A DNA stretch of 64,000 bases, taken from contig CBDCSE010000002.1 in the NCBI GenBank assembly GCA_965221405.1, forward strand, positions 2,666,001 through 2,730,000, given 5' to 3'. The position numbers were made by a program, and so were the translations under genes. Below, in pieces: positions 25,426-34,146 of the stretch. The stretch's first letter is position 1; each line of letters opens with the position of its first letter. Source of the DNA: JAPOUP01 sp965221405 (lineage in GTDB: Bacteria > Pseudomonadota > Alphaproteobacteria > Rhodobacterales > Rhodobacteraceae). A model generated the notes under the pieces. The model made no database searches, was not told the DNA's origin, and saw nothing but the letters and a program-made list of their open reading frames with translations.

Positions 25426-27266
25426 ATGCAGCAGATATGGACGGATGATGAACTCCGTGCCCACTGGGTGTTGAGTGATGCGGAGTTGGCCCTGCTGCGG
25501 GGCGTGTCAGACCATCGCCGTCTGACGGTGTGCGTCTATCTCAAGTCCTACCAGTTCCATGCCCGGTTCCCCGGCAAGCAGGATGGTGTCCCGCGGCAGG
25601 TTCTCGAGTTTTTGGCGTCACAGATTGGCAGTGCCATCGAGACCGGGGCCGGGGTTACGGACGTTCCAGACCGGACGGCCCGGTTTTACAAGCGCCAGAT
25701 CGGCACATTCCTTGCCATCAAGCGTTTCAGCCAGACGGCCCGCAACCGTTTCGTCGACTGGTTGGTCCAGTCCGCCTTGCCACAGGCCCCCAATGAGGTC
25801 ACCCTGGATGCCGCGATCACGGACTGGTTCCTGTATCATCGGATGATCCGCCCCGGGGGAAAGGATCTGGCCAATCTGGTGGCCCGTGCCGGGCGCCAAT
25901 TTGAGCGCCGGCTGTTTGCACGGATTGCCAGCCGTCTTTCCGACACCCGTCGGGCGGCTCTCGATGCTCTGATCAGGACAACGGATGGCCATTCGGAGTT
26001 TGCTGACGTGTCGCGCGGGTCGGGTGCGGCGAGCGTCGAAACCGTGTTCGGGGCGTGGGTCTGGACCGATCCCTTCCCGCGGATGTGCATCCGGACATCG
26101 TGGAACGGTATCGTCTGCGCGTCGGCACGGAAGATGCCTGGGATGTCCGGCGGCATCCGGATGAGACGCGCTATGCGTTGCTCTGCTGCTATCTTGTTCC
26201 CCGCGCATCCGAACTGACCGATGAGATTGGCGATCTCCTGATCAGCATCACCCGCAAGATATCGGCACGGGCGGAATCCAGGGTCATCAAGGAACTCGTC
26301 ACCGAGTTTCGCAAGGTCGAGGGAAAAACCGCACTGTTGTTCAAGATGGCGCTGGCTGCGGACGGTGCACCCGACGGGCGGATCCGTGATGTCATCTTTC
26401 CGGTGGTCAGCCAGAAGACCATCAAGGATCTGGCCAACGGGTATCGGGCGAAGAATCCATCGTTTCAGTCCCGTGTGCACCACAAGGTTCGCCGCTCCTT
26501 TTCGCATCACTACCGCCGCATTCTGCCGGTGATCCTCAAGACACTCACGTTCCGGTCCAACACCCCGGCCTGTCGTCCGCTTCTGGAGGCCATCGAGATC
26601 CTGAAAGACGGCTCAGGCCGGACGCCCCGGTCTTTTGCCTGCGGGGATGTGCCGCTGGCGGGCGTCGTCCAGCCCAGGCAGCGGGACATTGTCATGGAGA
26701 CAGGGCCGGATGGGCGGCAGCGCATCAATCGCCTCAACTACGAGATCTGTGTCCTGCAAAGTCTCCGGGAGCGCTTGCGCATCAAGGACGTGTGGATTGA
26801 GGGCGCCGACAGATACCGCAACCCGGATCTGGATTTGCCGCAGGATTTTGAGGCCCGAAAGGCGCACTATTGCCGGGATCTCAACCAGCCCCTGGATGCC
26901 GACCATTTCGTCGAACGTCTCAAGGGAGAGCCTGTCACCGCACTGGAGGCTTTTGACCGCAATCTGCCGGCCAACGACTCTGTCGCGCTCACATCGCGCG
27001 GCGGCAAGCCCCGGATCGCACTCAAGCCCCTGAAGGCCCAGGAGGATCCGGCGATGCTGACGGCATTGAAAGCGGAACTGGCCCGCCGGTGGCCGATGGC
27101 CAGTTTGCTGGATGTGCTCAAGGAAACCGATCTGCGGATCGGCTTTACCAAGTCCTTTCCAACGGCGGCGGCACGGCAGTCGCTGCCGGCCGCCGAGGTC
27201 TCCCGCCGCCTTCTTCTGGCCCTCTATGGGATTGGCACCAACATCGGGCTCCATGCCATCGCCGCC
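25426..27266 (+). pseudogene. tnpA: Tn3-family transposase (DUF4158 type), frameshifted and lacking its catalytic end
   Basis: ATG 25426 starts a typical N-terminal DUF4158 DNA-binding region (LLRGVSDHRRLTVCVYLKSYQFHARFP, QIGTFLAIKRFSQTARNRFVDWL). The frame breaks near 26050 and continues one frame over with PADVHPDIVERYRLRV, DETRYALLCCYLVPRASELTDEI and further Tn3-transposase sequence through LLALYGIGTNIGLHAIAA at 27266. There the similarity ends abruptly: the C-terminal third with the DDE catalytic residues is gone and unrelated sequence is fused in frame. Roughly 610 of the usual 980-1000 residues remain, so the protein is dead. It would have cut both ends of the transposon for replicative transposition with a resolvase. 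Confidence 0.85.
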
Positions 27267-27779
27267 TTGTCCACAACCAGCGTGACTTTCACGAGCCCGC
27301 AAGTCACCTGGACCCAGTATACCGGGCGGCTCGGCGATATGTCTCCACCTTCATTAACCACTGTGTTCGCCGAGGTTTTCAACGCCGAAACAGGTGCAAG
27401 GGTGGGTGGGCAAAACATCGTTGGACCCATTGGTAGCGGCGATATAAGCGTTGCGTCTCGCAAAACCTCAACCATATCTTCTCTGGCCGCGAAGACCCGT
27501 TATTATGTGGAACTTTTTGCGGGTGCGACAGGAAGTGTCCCAAGACAGGTGTTCGGCCGCCGCTGCTTCATGACGGGCGGCACCTACACCATGACTGTCG
27601 CCCCAGGCACTCAGGGCCAGAGCAGCGGGTGCTACTCGATCAGCGAATTCAAGGGGACCATGGAAACCTTCCACCATGTCCGCAACTGCTGGTGCGGGCG
27701 CAGGACCACTTTACCGCTGTTTTCCGGCACCCTAGACAATAGCAATTTCCTGTACCGGCATGGATGCCGGCGGTGACAT
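27267..27779 (+). pseudogene. Unrecognised Cys-containing fragment fused to the transposase stump
   Basis: About 169 codons continue the transposase frame but are unrelated to it: VTFTSPQVTWTQYTG, ETGARVGGQNIVGPIG, SSLAAKTRYYVELFAG, then GGTYTMTVAPGTQGQSSGC and a Cys/Arg-rich end. The alternating Ser/Thr-Val pattern suggests a beta-sandwich of a surface or secreted protein whose own start was lost when the transposase was cut. I cannot name it. Confidence 0.4.
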
Positions 27780-28510
27780 GAGTGTGGCGGCCGCCCCGAA
27801 TCCTCAACCCAGCCGATACCGCTCCCGATACCCGGGCGGATAACCCGACCTGCAGGGGGCTTCTGGGACTGGCCCGGGTTCAATCACGAAACCGGCCAGA
27901 TGATCGGCCCGCCCACCTGCCTGCTGGACTGACATACGTGCGAGAGCGGCTTGCCGCAAAAGGAAAATTTCAAACTGACTCACTACCCACGGGCGAGGTG
28001 GTATTGCAGAACTTTGCAGTACTCGAAAACAGAACCAGGTTTCACTCCTCAGGCGAAGCCCACCTCCTGTTCATGGGCGGCAAGGGCTGCGCGCGGGTTG
28101 GGCCGGGCGGCGAATTGCTCGGCGGCAACCAGTGACCTGACCGCCGGCCGATCAACCCGGCTGACACCCACCCCGCGGGGCAGCACCCGTTGCCCCGCGG
28201 AATTGTATTGTACAATACAAAATCCCCGACAAGTACCCACAATGTTTGCACTTTGTGACGGCTTTGTCAGGCCCCGCAGCACCGATTGCCTGTGCCATCG
28301 GTCAGGCGGGCCAGCAGAGGGGCGTTGACAACCCGCGGCCCATGACCTAACCCTGCCCCTGCGCGAACATGACAACCCCGCGGGGGATCATGGATCGCGC
28401 TGTCCACCTCACACAGACCATCCGCCGCATGGGGTGCCCCGGCCGGGTGCCCGAATCGCTCCCGCGGTCACCGCAGCCCCCAGGTAAGTTCCTGCGTTCG
28501 CTGTCACGGA
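27780..28510. other. Gap before the prophage stump, with an operator-like palindrome
   Basis: No convincing gene is present. The stretch is marked by a perfect 18-bp palindrome at 28203-28220 and patches of lower GC. A weak TTGACA at 28326-28331 could begin a promoter for the phage genes. Confidence 0.45.
28203..28220. promoter_or_regulatory. Perfect 18-bp palindrome, possible repressor operator
   Basis: TTGTATTGTACAATACAA is fully self-complementary and AT-rich in a GC-rich setting, as expected of a dimeric helix-turn-helix repressor site. It lies about 290 bp upstream of the phage terminase gene. No repressor gene is visible next to it. Confidence 0.5.
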
Positions 28511-30115
28511 ATGGCCTTGCGTGACACGATGCCCGGCCGCAAACCCATCTTTGCCGAACCCATGACCGCCCGCGAGCGGCAGCGCCGATCCCGCTCGATG
28601 CGCAATGCCGCCCGTCTGGCCGCCCCCGCAGAGCCGCAACCGGATCCGGTTGCCCCGGCCGATCCGGTTGCCGCCCTGGCCGCCTGGTCCGCCGAGTGCC
28701 TGACAGTGCCACCCGGCCATCCTGCCGCGGGCCAGCCCATGACAATGCCCGGCTTTGCTGTGGACTTCCTGCGGGCGTCCTGGACAGCCCATGAGAGCGC
28801 CCTCTGCATGGCCCGCAAGAACGGCAAGTCCGCGATCTGCGCCGTGCTGGCCCTCGGCTTCCTGTGCGGGCCTCTCCGCACTCCCGGATGGCGCGTAGCG
28901 GTCTGCTCGGTCAGCAAGGACAAGGCCGCCGAGCTGCTGAACCAGGCCGCCGCCATTGCCACCGCATCCGGCCTGGCGATCGAGATCCGCAAGTCGCCCT
29001 ATCCTGGCCACCTGCAATCGGAGACCGGCCAGCTGCAGGTCCTGTCGGCGGATCGCACCGCGGGCCATGCGGCGAGTTTCGACCTGGTGCTGGTCGATGA
29101 GACCGGCCTGTTGCCGGAACGATCCCGGGAGCTGCTGGCCGGCCTGCGGTCCAGTGTATCGGCCAAGGGCGGCCGGATCGTGCATATCTCTGTCCGCGGG
29201 GACAGCCCCCTGTTCCGCGAGGTCCTGGACAACCCGCACACCATCAAGGCCGTGTTCGAGGCCGCGGCAGAGTGCGCGCTTGATGACCGGACGGCCTGGG
29301 CCGCGGCCAATCCCGGCCTGGGGACCATCAAGCAGGTCGCCTACATGGAGTCCGAGGCCCGCCGGGTTGCCGCCGCCCCCGGCGATATCGGCCAGTTCCG
29401 GGCCTGGGACCTGAACGCGAACCTGTCGCCAACGCAGGTCATGATTGTGGATCCCGACGATCTGCGGACGATCTTCACTGACGATCCGCCCCCGCGGGCC
29501 GGTCCCTGCGTGCTTGGCTTCGACTTTGGCGAGTCCACCAGCGGAACGGCCGCCTGTGCGATCTGGCCGGAGACCGGCCGCCTCGAGACCTGGCTGGCCT
29601 TCGGTGACAACCCATCCCTGGCTGACCGCGGCCGCCGCGATGACGCGCCGTACGAGATGATGGCCGCCCGCGGGGAGCTGCGCACCTATCCGGGCCGGGT
29701 GGTCCAGGTGGAGACATTCCTGGCTGATGTGGCACGGGACCTGGCCGACACCCATGTCCTCGAGGCCGCCGCGGACGGCTACAAGGACAAGCAGGCCCTG
29801 GATGCCCTCGACAGGGCCGGCCTGCCCTGGCCGGTGACCTTCCGGCGGGTTGGCGCTGGCAAGGACGGCGGCGCGGATGTGCGCGCCTTCCAACGCCTGA
29901 TCCACACCCGGCAGGTGGCCACAACCCGCAACCTGTCGCTGACAGTCGCCGTGAGCAAGAGCACCATGCGCCGTGACGGCAACGGCAACCCCGCCCTGGA
30001 CAAGCGGACCTGGAACGGCCGCATCGACGTCCTGTCCGCGTGCACGATAGCCGCCGGTCTGGCTGCACCGCTGGTCGGGCAGCCCTACCAGCCGCCGGTC
30101 TGGGTGTATTCGTGA
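28511..30115 (+). CDS. terL: Phage terminase large subunit
   Basis: This is a complete-looking 534-residue terminase. The ATPase half has the adenine-side and Walker A-like loop ARKNGKSA at 101-108 and a Walker B LVLVDE ending in D196-E197. The C-terminal RNase H-like nuclease half begins LGFDFGESTSGTAACAIWPE, with its first metal-binding aspartate, and later has AADGYKDKQALD. The first 70 residues (TARERQRRSRSMRNAARLAA) are basic and Pro/Ala-rich, as in terminases that carry a small-subunit-like leader. TerL packages DNA into proheads and cuts it. The stop overlaps the next start (ATGA). Confidence 0.9.
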   Translation: MALRDTMPGRKPIFAEPMTARERQRRSRSMRNAARLAAPAEPQPDPVAPADPVAALAAWSAECLTVPPGHPAAGQPMTMPGFAVDFLRASWTAHESALCMARKNGKSAICAVLALGFLCGPLRTPGWRVAVCSVSKDKAAELLNQAAAIATASGLAIEIRKSPYPGHLQSETGQLQVLSADRTAGHAASFDLVLVDETGLLPERSRELLAGLRSSVSAKGGRIVHISVRGDSPLFREVLDNPHTIKAVFEAAAECALDDRTAWAAANPGLGTIKQVAYMESEARRVAAAPGDIGQFRAWDLNANLSPTQVMIVDPDDLRTIFTDDPPPRAGPCVLGFDFGESTSGTAACAIWPETGRLETWLAFGDNPSLADRGRRDDAPYEMMAARGELRTYPGRVVQVETFLADVARDLADTHVLEAAADGYKDKQALDALDRAGLPWPVTFRRVGAGKDGGADVRAFQRLIHTRQVATTRNLSLTVAVSKSTMRRDGNGNPALDKRTWNGRIDVLSACTIAAGLAAPLVGQPYQPPVWVYS

Positions 30116-30414
30116 TGGCCGAGCGCTACCGCCGGGAGAGCACCCGCATCCGCGGCCGGCGCTGGCGGCGGACCCGTGAGGCCGTGCTCGAGGCCGAACC
30201 GCTGTGCCGGTCCTGTGCCGCCCGCGGCCTGACAGTGGCCGCCCGCGAGGTGGACCATATCCAGCCCCTGCACTGCGGCGGCACCAACGCCTACGACAAT
30301 CTACAGCCCCTGTGCGGTGCCTGTCACCGCGCCAAGACCGCCGCCGAGTTGCGGCACCAACCGCCGCCTGGCTGGGCGGCCTTCATAGAGGAGGCGCAAA
30401 CCGCGCCATGCTGA
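30115..30414 (+). CDS. HNH endonuclease of the phage packaging module
   Basis: This 99-residue HNH protein has CRSCAARG followed by VDHIQPLHCGGTNAYDNLQPLCGACHRAKT, giving two CxxC zinc pairs around the H-N-H core. Phages with cos-type packaging often encode such a protein next to the terminase, where it helps cut the concatemer. It overlaps terL by one base (ATGA) and the capsid gene by seven bases (ATGCTGA), a tight unit with coupled translation. Confidence 0.9.
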   Translation: MAERYRRESTRIRGRRWRRTREAVLEAEPLCRSCAARGLTVAAREVDHIQPLHCGGTNAYDNLQPLCGACHRAKTAAELRHQPPPGWAAFIEEAQTAPC

Positions 30415-31211
30415 AATCCGACACCATCAAACTGAAGCAGTCCGAGAGGCGGCAACGCCTGGCCGATCTCTCTGCCAGGGAGACCCTGGACGACAAGGAG
30501 ACCAGGGAGCTCGAGACCCTGACCACGGAGTACCGCACTGCCGAAACGCAGATGCAGGCGGCCCTGATCACCGAGGCGGCCGAGCGCGAGGCCATCAACG
30601 CCGATCCGAATTCCGTCCTTGATGCCGAGGGCCGCGAGCGACGGGAGTTGCGATCCAGGGCGCGGATCGGCCACTTCCTGGCCGCCCGGATCACCGGATC
30701 CCCCCTGGCCAGCGAGTCCGCCGAATATCGGGCGAGCCTGAACCTGACCGAGGGGATCCCGCTTCAGTTGTTCGAACTGGATCCACCGGCCAGGCGCGAG
30801 GTCCGGGCCGATGCCGCAACCACCATCCCGTCCAGCAACACCGGCGTGAACCTGCGGCCGGTCATGCCTGCCATCTTCGCCCGCTCGGTCCTGCCGCGCC
30901 TGGGCGTTGCGATGCCGATGGTCGGAAGCGGCGGCTACTCGATCCCGGTGATCACTGCCAACCTGTCTGCCGCCGCCGTTGCCAAGGGCGCGGCGCAGTC
31001 GTCCACCGCAGCAACGATCACCGCCAAGGCCACCACCCCGCACCGGGTATCGGCCCGACTGACCATCCAGATCGAGGATGTCGCCGCCTTCGGCAACGAC
31101 ACGTTCGAGAGCGCCCTGCGGCAGAACCTCATGCTCGCCATGTCGGATCGGCTGGACCTCCTGGGGCTGACCGGTGACAACACCGGCGCCAACCCCCAGG
31201 GCCTGCTGTGA
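30408..31211 (+). pseudogene. HK97-type major capsid protein, 3' part lost
   Basis: ATG 30408 begins a coiled-coil delta domain (KQSERRQRLADLSARETLDDKETRELETLTTEYRTAETQ), which acts as the internal scaffold in HK97-fold capsids. The capsid fold follows (ESAEYRASLNLTEG, IPVITANLSAAAVAKGAAQ, TPHRVSARLTIQIEDVAAF) up to GDNTGANPQGLL. The gene then stops where an IS5-type sequence begins, after 267 codons instead of about 400. Portal and protease genes, usually between terminase and capsid, are absent. The stump cannot form particles. Confidence 0.85.
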
Positions 31212-31519
31212 AGGCGCCGCAGGTGACGAAGCCGTTGGCGGACGGCGGCTACGCGGGTCCGAAGCCCGGGGCCGCGCTGGCGGAGCACGGCCCCGGACCG
31301 GTCATCGGGATCGTGCGGAAGCCCGATGGAACCAGGGGATTCACGGTCCCGTACCGCCGCCGGGTGGTGGAACGGACCTTCGCGTGGATGTCGCGGTGCC
31401 GGCGCCTGGCGAAGGACTCCGGGCGGACGCTGGAGAGCTCGCTGGCCTGGGCGCGGCCCGCGGCGTGCCGGTTCCTGATGCGGCGGGTGGCGCGAGGCCA
31501 GGCGGCTGGAATCACGTAA
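31208..31519 (+). pseudogene. IS5-family transposase, C-terminal fragment
   Basis: The frame reads PLADGGYAGPKPG, IGIVRKPDGTRGF then VPYRRRVVERTFAWMSRCRRLAKD, the final third of IS5/IS427-group transposases with the catalytic Glu of the V-E-R-T-F-A-W motif. The first two thirds, with both aspartates, are missing. The junction with the capsid gene falls exactly at the capsid stop. Confidence 0.85.
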
Positions 31520-31540
31520 CATATTGATATAAATGAATTA

Positions 31541-31551
31541 TGATTCAAGCT
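31541..31551 (-). repeat. Right terminal repeat of the IS5-type fragment
   Basis: GATTCAAGCTC (reverse complement GAGCTTGAATC) lies 22 bp after the transposase stop and resembles terminal repeats of this IS group. The matching left end is gone, which supports a deletion that joined the element to the capsid gene. Confidence 0.45.
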
Positions 31552-31645
31552 CTTAGATCTCTTAACTGGGTTCAGGTGGATCACGGTCGCCCGCCCGGAA
31601 GCGCGGGTTTCGTGCGTCGGTGCCCGTCGTTAGGCCCGGACGCGC

Positions 31646-31891
31646 TTACAGCCGGATCAGGAAACCCAAGATGACGACGGCGGCGATCCAGAGACCGATC
31701 TGCCAGCGTAGGTTGTCCTTGTTCCGTCTCGCCGCGTCCTCGCGGTGCGCGGCCATGTCGGCCCGCATTCCGGACAGGGTCGCGGCGAGGTCCGCCTTCA
31801 GCGTCTCGTTCTCCGCCCGCATCGTGTTCATTCGTTCCTCCAGAACGGCGATGCGCCCCGAAAGCGCGTAGATGTCCGGCGCGTCGCCCAT
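31646..31891 (-). CDS. Small coiled-coil protein with C-terminal membrane anchor
   Basis: The 81 residues divide into an N-terminal coiled coil (LSGRIAVLEERMNTMRAENETLKADLAATLSGM), a charged linker (REDAARRNKDN) and one transmembrane helix at the very end (WQIGLWIAAVVILGFLIRL). The plan resembles DUF1640-type small membrane proteins. A second protein at 49696-49947 ends in the same ILGFLIRL. Function unknown. Confidence 0.6.
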   Translation of the reverse strand: MGDAPDIYALSGRIAVLEERMNTMRAENETLKADLAATLSGMRADMAAHREDAARRNKDNLRWQIGLWIAAVVILGFLIRL

Positions 31892-32088
31892 GGTCCGAAC
31901 CTATGCGCTCCTGCCGCTCCGGTCAATCCCTACTGGCCATAAAGGAGCCGACGTAGCTGTTGTCCGGTGATACTACCCGATCCTGCGGGCGGGCGCACAG
32001 TCCGACAGAATTTGACCCCGAAAACCCGATTGCACCTGACCGAAATTCCGGCGACATCTGACCGGGACGGCGGTCGGAGGACCTGACC

Positions 32089-33339
32089 ATGAACGGTAAG
32101 CGGCGGGCGAGGCTGGAGGATTTTGTCGGCAGGGGTGACAAATCTCCGCCACCGGCGTTCATCGGCCGCGAGGAGATTCTCGCCGATATCGCCCTTGCGG
32201 CGCGCAATGTGTGGACCGGCCCCGGATCCGGTTCCGGCACCCGGGGAGATGCCGGCACCACGCGCATCATCCAAGGTGCGCCCGGTGCCGGCAAGAGTTC
32301 AATTCTCGGAGAGATGCTCAAGCGATCTTTGCGGGACGCGCCGGCGCGGGTGGTTGTGGTCGAGAGCAGTCTTCTGGAGGAGGACGTCTCCTTCGTGATC
32401 GATCTTCTGCTTGAGGCGGGGCGCGCCGATCCGGCGCGGTGGAAGAGGCTTGCCCGTAAGGCGTGGAGTGGTGCCAGCCGGAATTTCGGGACGGTGAACA
32501 TCGCCGGGTTCGGTGTGGGGTTGAAGGAAAGCGGCATCGCTGGGATGGGTGCCCTCGCCCGAGAGCATCCACCGGATCAATGGATACAGCCCGTTATCCT
32601 TGGCATCGACGAGGCGCAGAATCTGCCCAGGGATCCGAATGCACCGCATGGCCTCATGTTCAGAGCCCTGCATGGCGGCGCTGCCGGATTGCCGATCACC
32701 CTTGTTTTGGCTGGGCTGGGTAACACTGGCGCTGTCGCCAGTGATATAGGGCTGACCCGCGGGCGAACCGATCACAATGTCGGGGCGATGAGTGAGGATG
32801 AGGCACGGCGCTGCATCACCTCTGGTCTGGCGCATTTTGGTATCGACACGTCTGGATATACGCAGCGATTGGCGGATCTCGTCGGCCCGTGCGAAGGCTG
32901 GCCGCACCATCTGCACCATCTGTTTAAGGCCGTGGGCATCGAAGTACTGAAGACCTCCGGGGATCTCGGGAGGGTTGACTGGGCGGCTGCCGAACGGCGG
33001 GCGGCTGATCTGCGTAAGGGCTACTACCGGCAGCAGCGCTCTTCCGAGATGCGCGACGCGGTCAATCTGACCTCTGCGGTGATGACACGGCTCGACAGGA
33101 AATACAGACAGCACGACATCAAGACCCTTCTGCGCACCCTGCACATGCGGGATCCCATACAATACCCCTATCCAAGGGACTGGGACGCTGACAGGTTCTT
33201 CATGCACCTGGTTCACAAGGGAGCTCTTCACGAACAGGAAGAGGACCGGTTTGTCTGCCCGATCCCTTCCTTCCGGGCCTACCTGATCGAACGGGGCGCA
33301 CCGTCACCGGAGCCGGGAGCGGTATCGAAGCGTCCCTGA
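32089..33339 (+). CDS. Orphan AAA-type ATPase
   Basis: This 416-residue cytosolic ATPase has Walker A GAPGAGKSS at 63-71 and Walker B VILGIDEAQNLP with D174-E175. The F-I-G-R-E-E start of the module is typical of ORC/Cdc6-, TniB- and STAND-like AAA proteins. After the ATPase core there is a helical lid, then a C-terminal winged-helix-like part (MTRLDRKYRQHDIKTLLRTLHM...DRFVCPIPSFRAYLIER). It could be a regulator of transposition, a defence ATPase or a DNA loader. There is no partner gene: an inactive IS lies upstream and an IS1634 element downstream. The preceding 100 bp contain repeated ACCTGACC-like words. Confidence 0.75.
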   Translation: MNGKRRARLEDFVGRGDKSPPPAFIGREEILADIALAARNVWTGPGSGSGTRGDAGTTRIIQGAPGAGKSSILGEMLKRSLRDAPARVVVVESSLLEEDVSFVIDLLLEAGRADPARWKRLARKAWSGASRNFGTVNIAGFGVGLKESGIAGMGALAREHPPDQWIQPVILGIDEAQNLPRDPNAPHGLMFRALHGGAAGLPITLVLAGLGNTGAVASDIGLTRGRTDHNVGAMSEDEARRCITSGLAHFGIDTSGYTQRLADLVGPCEGWPHHLHHLFKAVGIEVLKTSGDLGRVDWAAAERRAADLRKGYYRQQRSSEMRDAVNLTSAVMTRLDRKYRQHDIKTLLRTLHMRDPIQYPYPRDWDADRFFMHLVHKGALHEQEEDRFVCPIPSFRAYLIERGAPSPEPGAVSKRP

Positions 33340-33450
33340 CCGCGCCACGCATCCTGTATCGCTGCCCCACTGTTCCCCAATCGTTTGGGGGATTATATAC
33401 GGTGGTGCCAGAAAATGAGCTGTGGTTTCATTTGAAAATCCCTCTTGCCC

Positions 33451-33651
33451 ATGAAGGCAAATTCCTATAGTAATGGAAGGTATCAACTACCGGCAGACGT
33501 GGTGGCCTATATAGATTCCGGTGGGTATTCCGCCACCTTAAAGGGCGGCGGCAAGAACTGCGGCCCGGCCATATGGCCCACGCCGGAGATGCGGGCCGTG
33601 GGCGCTCCGCCCTATGCCGCGTGGTGCGACTTCACCTTTGACATAAAGTGA
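33451..33651 (+). CDS. Short hypothetical protein
   Basis: This 66-residue frame (MKANSYSNGRYQLPADVV...KGGGKNCGPAIWP...WCDFTFDIK) is rich in Tyr, Gly and Pro, with two cysteines. It has lower GC than its surroundings and reads like the end of a secreted or surface protein. There is no signal peptide and no family I can name. It may be a remnant. Confidence 0.3.
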   Translation: MKANSYSNGRYQLPADVVAYIDSGGYSATLKGGGKNCGPAIWPTPEMRAVGAPPYAAWCDFTFDIK

Positions 33652-33938
33652 GGCGGCACCGGCCGAAGCGCGGAAAGGGTCGACCTCAGCCGCCCCTTCC
33701 ATCGCCGGTCTCGCCGGCACGGATGCCAGTACATGCAGCGGGCAGCCTGTCCGAGCCGCAGATGCATGAAAGGCGCACTGATGAATCTTCCAGCGAATTC
33801 GTGCGTTGCGGTTCTTCCATCCCGAAAGCTTTTCAAATGACTCCCTGAATTTCTTCTGCCCATTTCCCGAGTCATTGACGGGTACAGCGACTTGAGCTTG
33901 ATCCGGGTCGTTTAGTGAGCGTGTCACAACCGGGGAAA
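33652..33938. other. Gap between the short ORF and the IS-flanking repeat
   Basis: No supportable gene or RNA is seen here. Confidence 0.4.
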
Positions 33939-34009
33939 GAAAAAAGGGGCCGCACAGGCGCGGCCCCTTGCGATAACCGTCGTTCGGAACGGCTTACATC
34001 ATGCCGCCC
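33939..34009. repeat. 71-bp direct repeat, left copy (duplicated groL 3' end and terminator)
   Basis: This copy is identical base for base to 36026-36096. It contains the last four codons and stop of groL (GGMM-stop on the minus strand), the spacer and the terminator hairpin with its U run. It directly borders the IS1634-type element and is best read as a target-site duplication. Confidence 0.9.
33940..33969 (-). terminator. Terminator copy downstream of the IS transposase
   Basis: AAGGGGCCGC / GCGGCCCCTT with a 6-base loop is followed, in minus-strand sense, by six U. This copy lies after the leftward transposase and would end its transcript. Confidence 0.8.
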
Positions 34010-34066
34010 TTGAGTTCAGACATATTCTGGCGCAAGATTCTGATTCCATTTGATTTCCAGTTTCTG

Positions 34067-34082
34067 AAAGGGCACTACATTC
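34067..34082 (+). repeat. 16-bp subterminal direct repeat of the IS, left copy
   Basis: AAAGGGCACTACATTC occurs at 34067-34082 and again, in the same orientation, at 35929-35944, 57 and 81 bp from the two IS ends. Because the orientation is direct, it is not a terminal repeat. It might be a transposase- or host-factor-binding site. Confidence 0.6.
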
Positions 34083-34146
34083 GGCCCCTGGCGGGCTTTG
34101 GTCGCCGGTGGATGGTCGCCGGACCGGCTCGGCGGGTTGCGGTGCG

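Noticed and set aside
33937..34023. A second groEL remnant left of the IS (codons for GGMM and stop)
   Set aside because: Similarity ends sharply where the IS inverted repeat begins, and no further GroEL codons follow. It is a target-site duplication, not a second gene.
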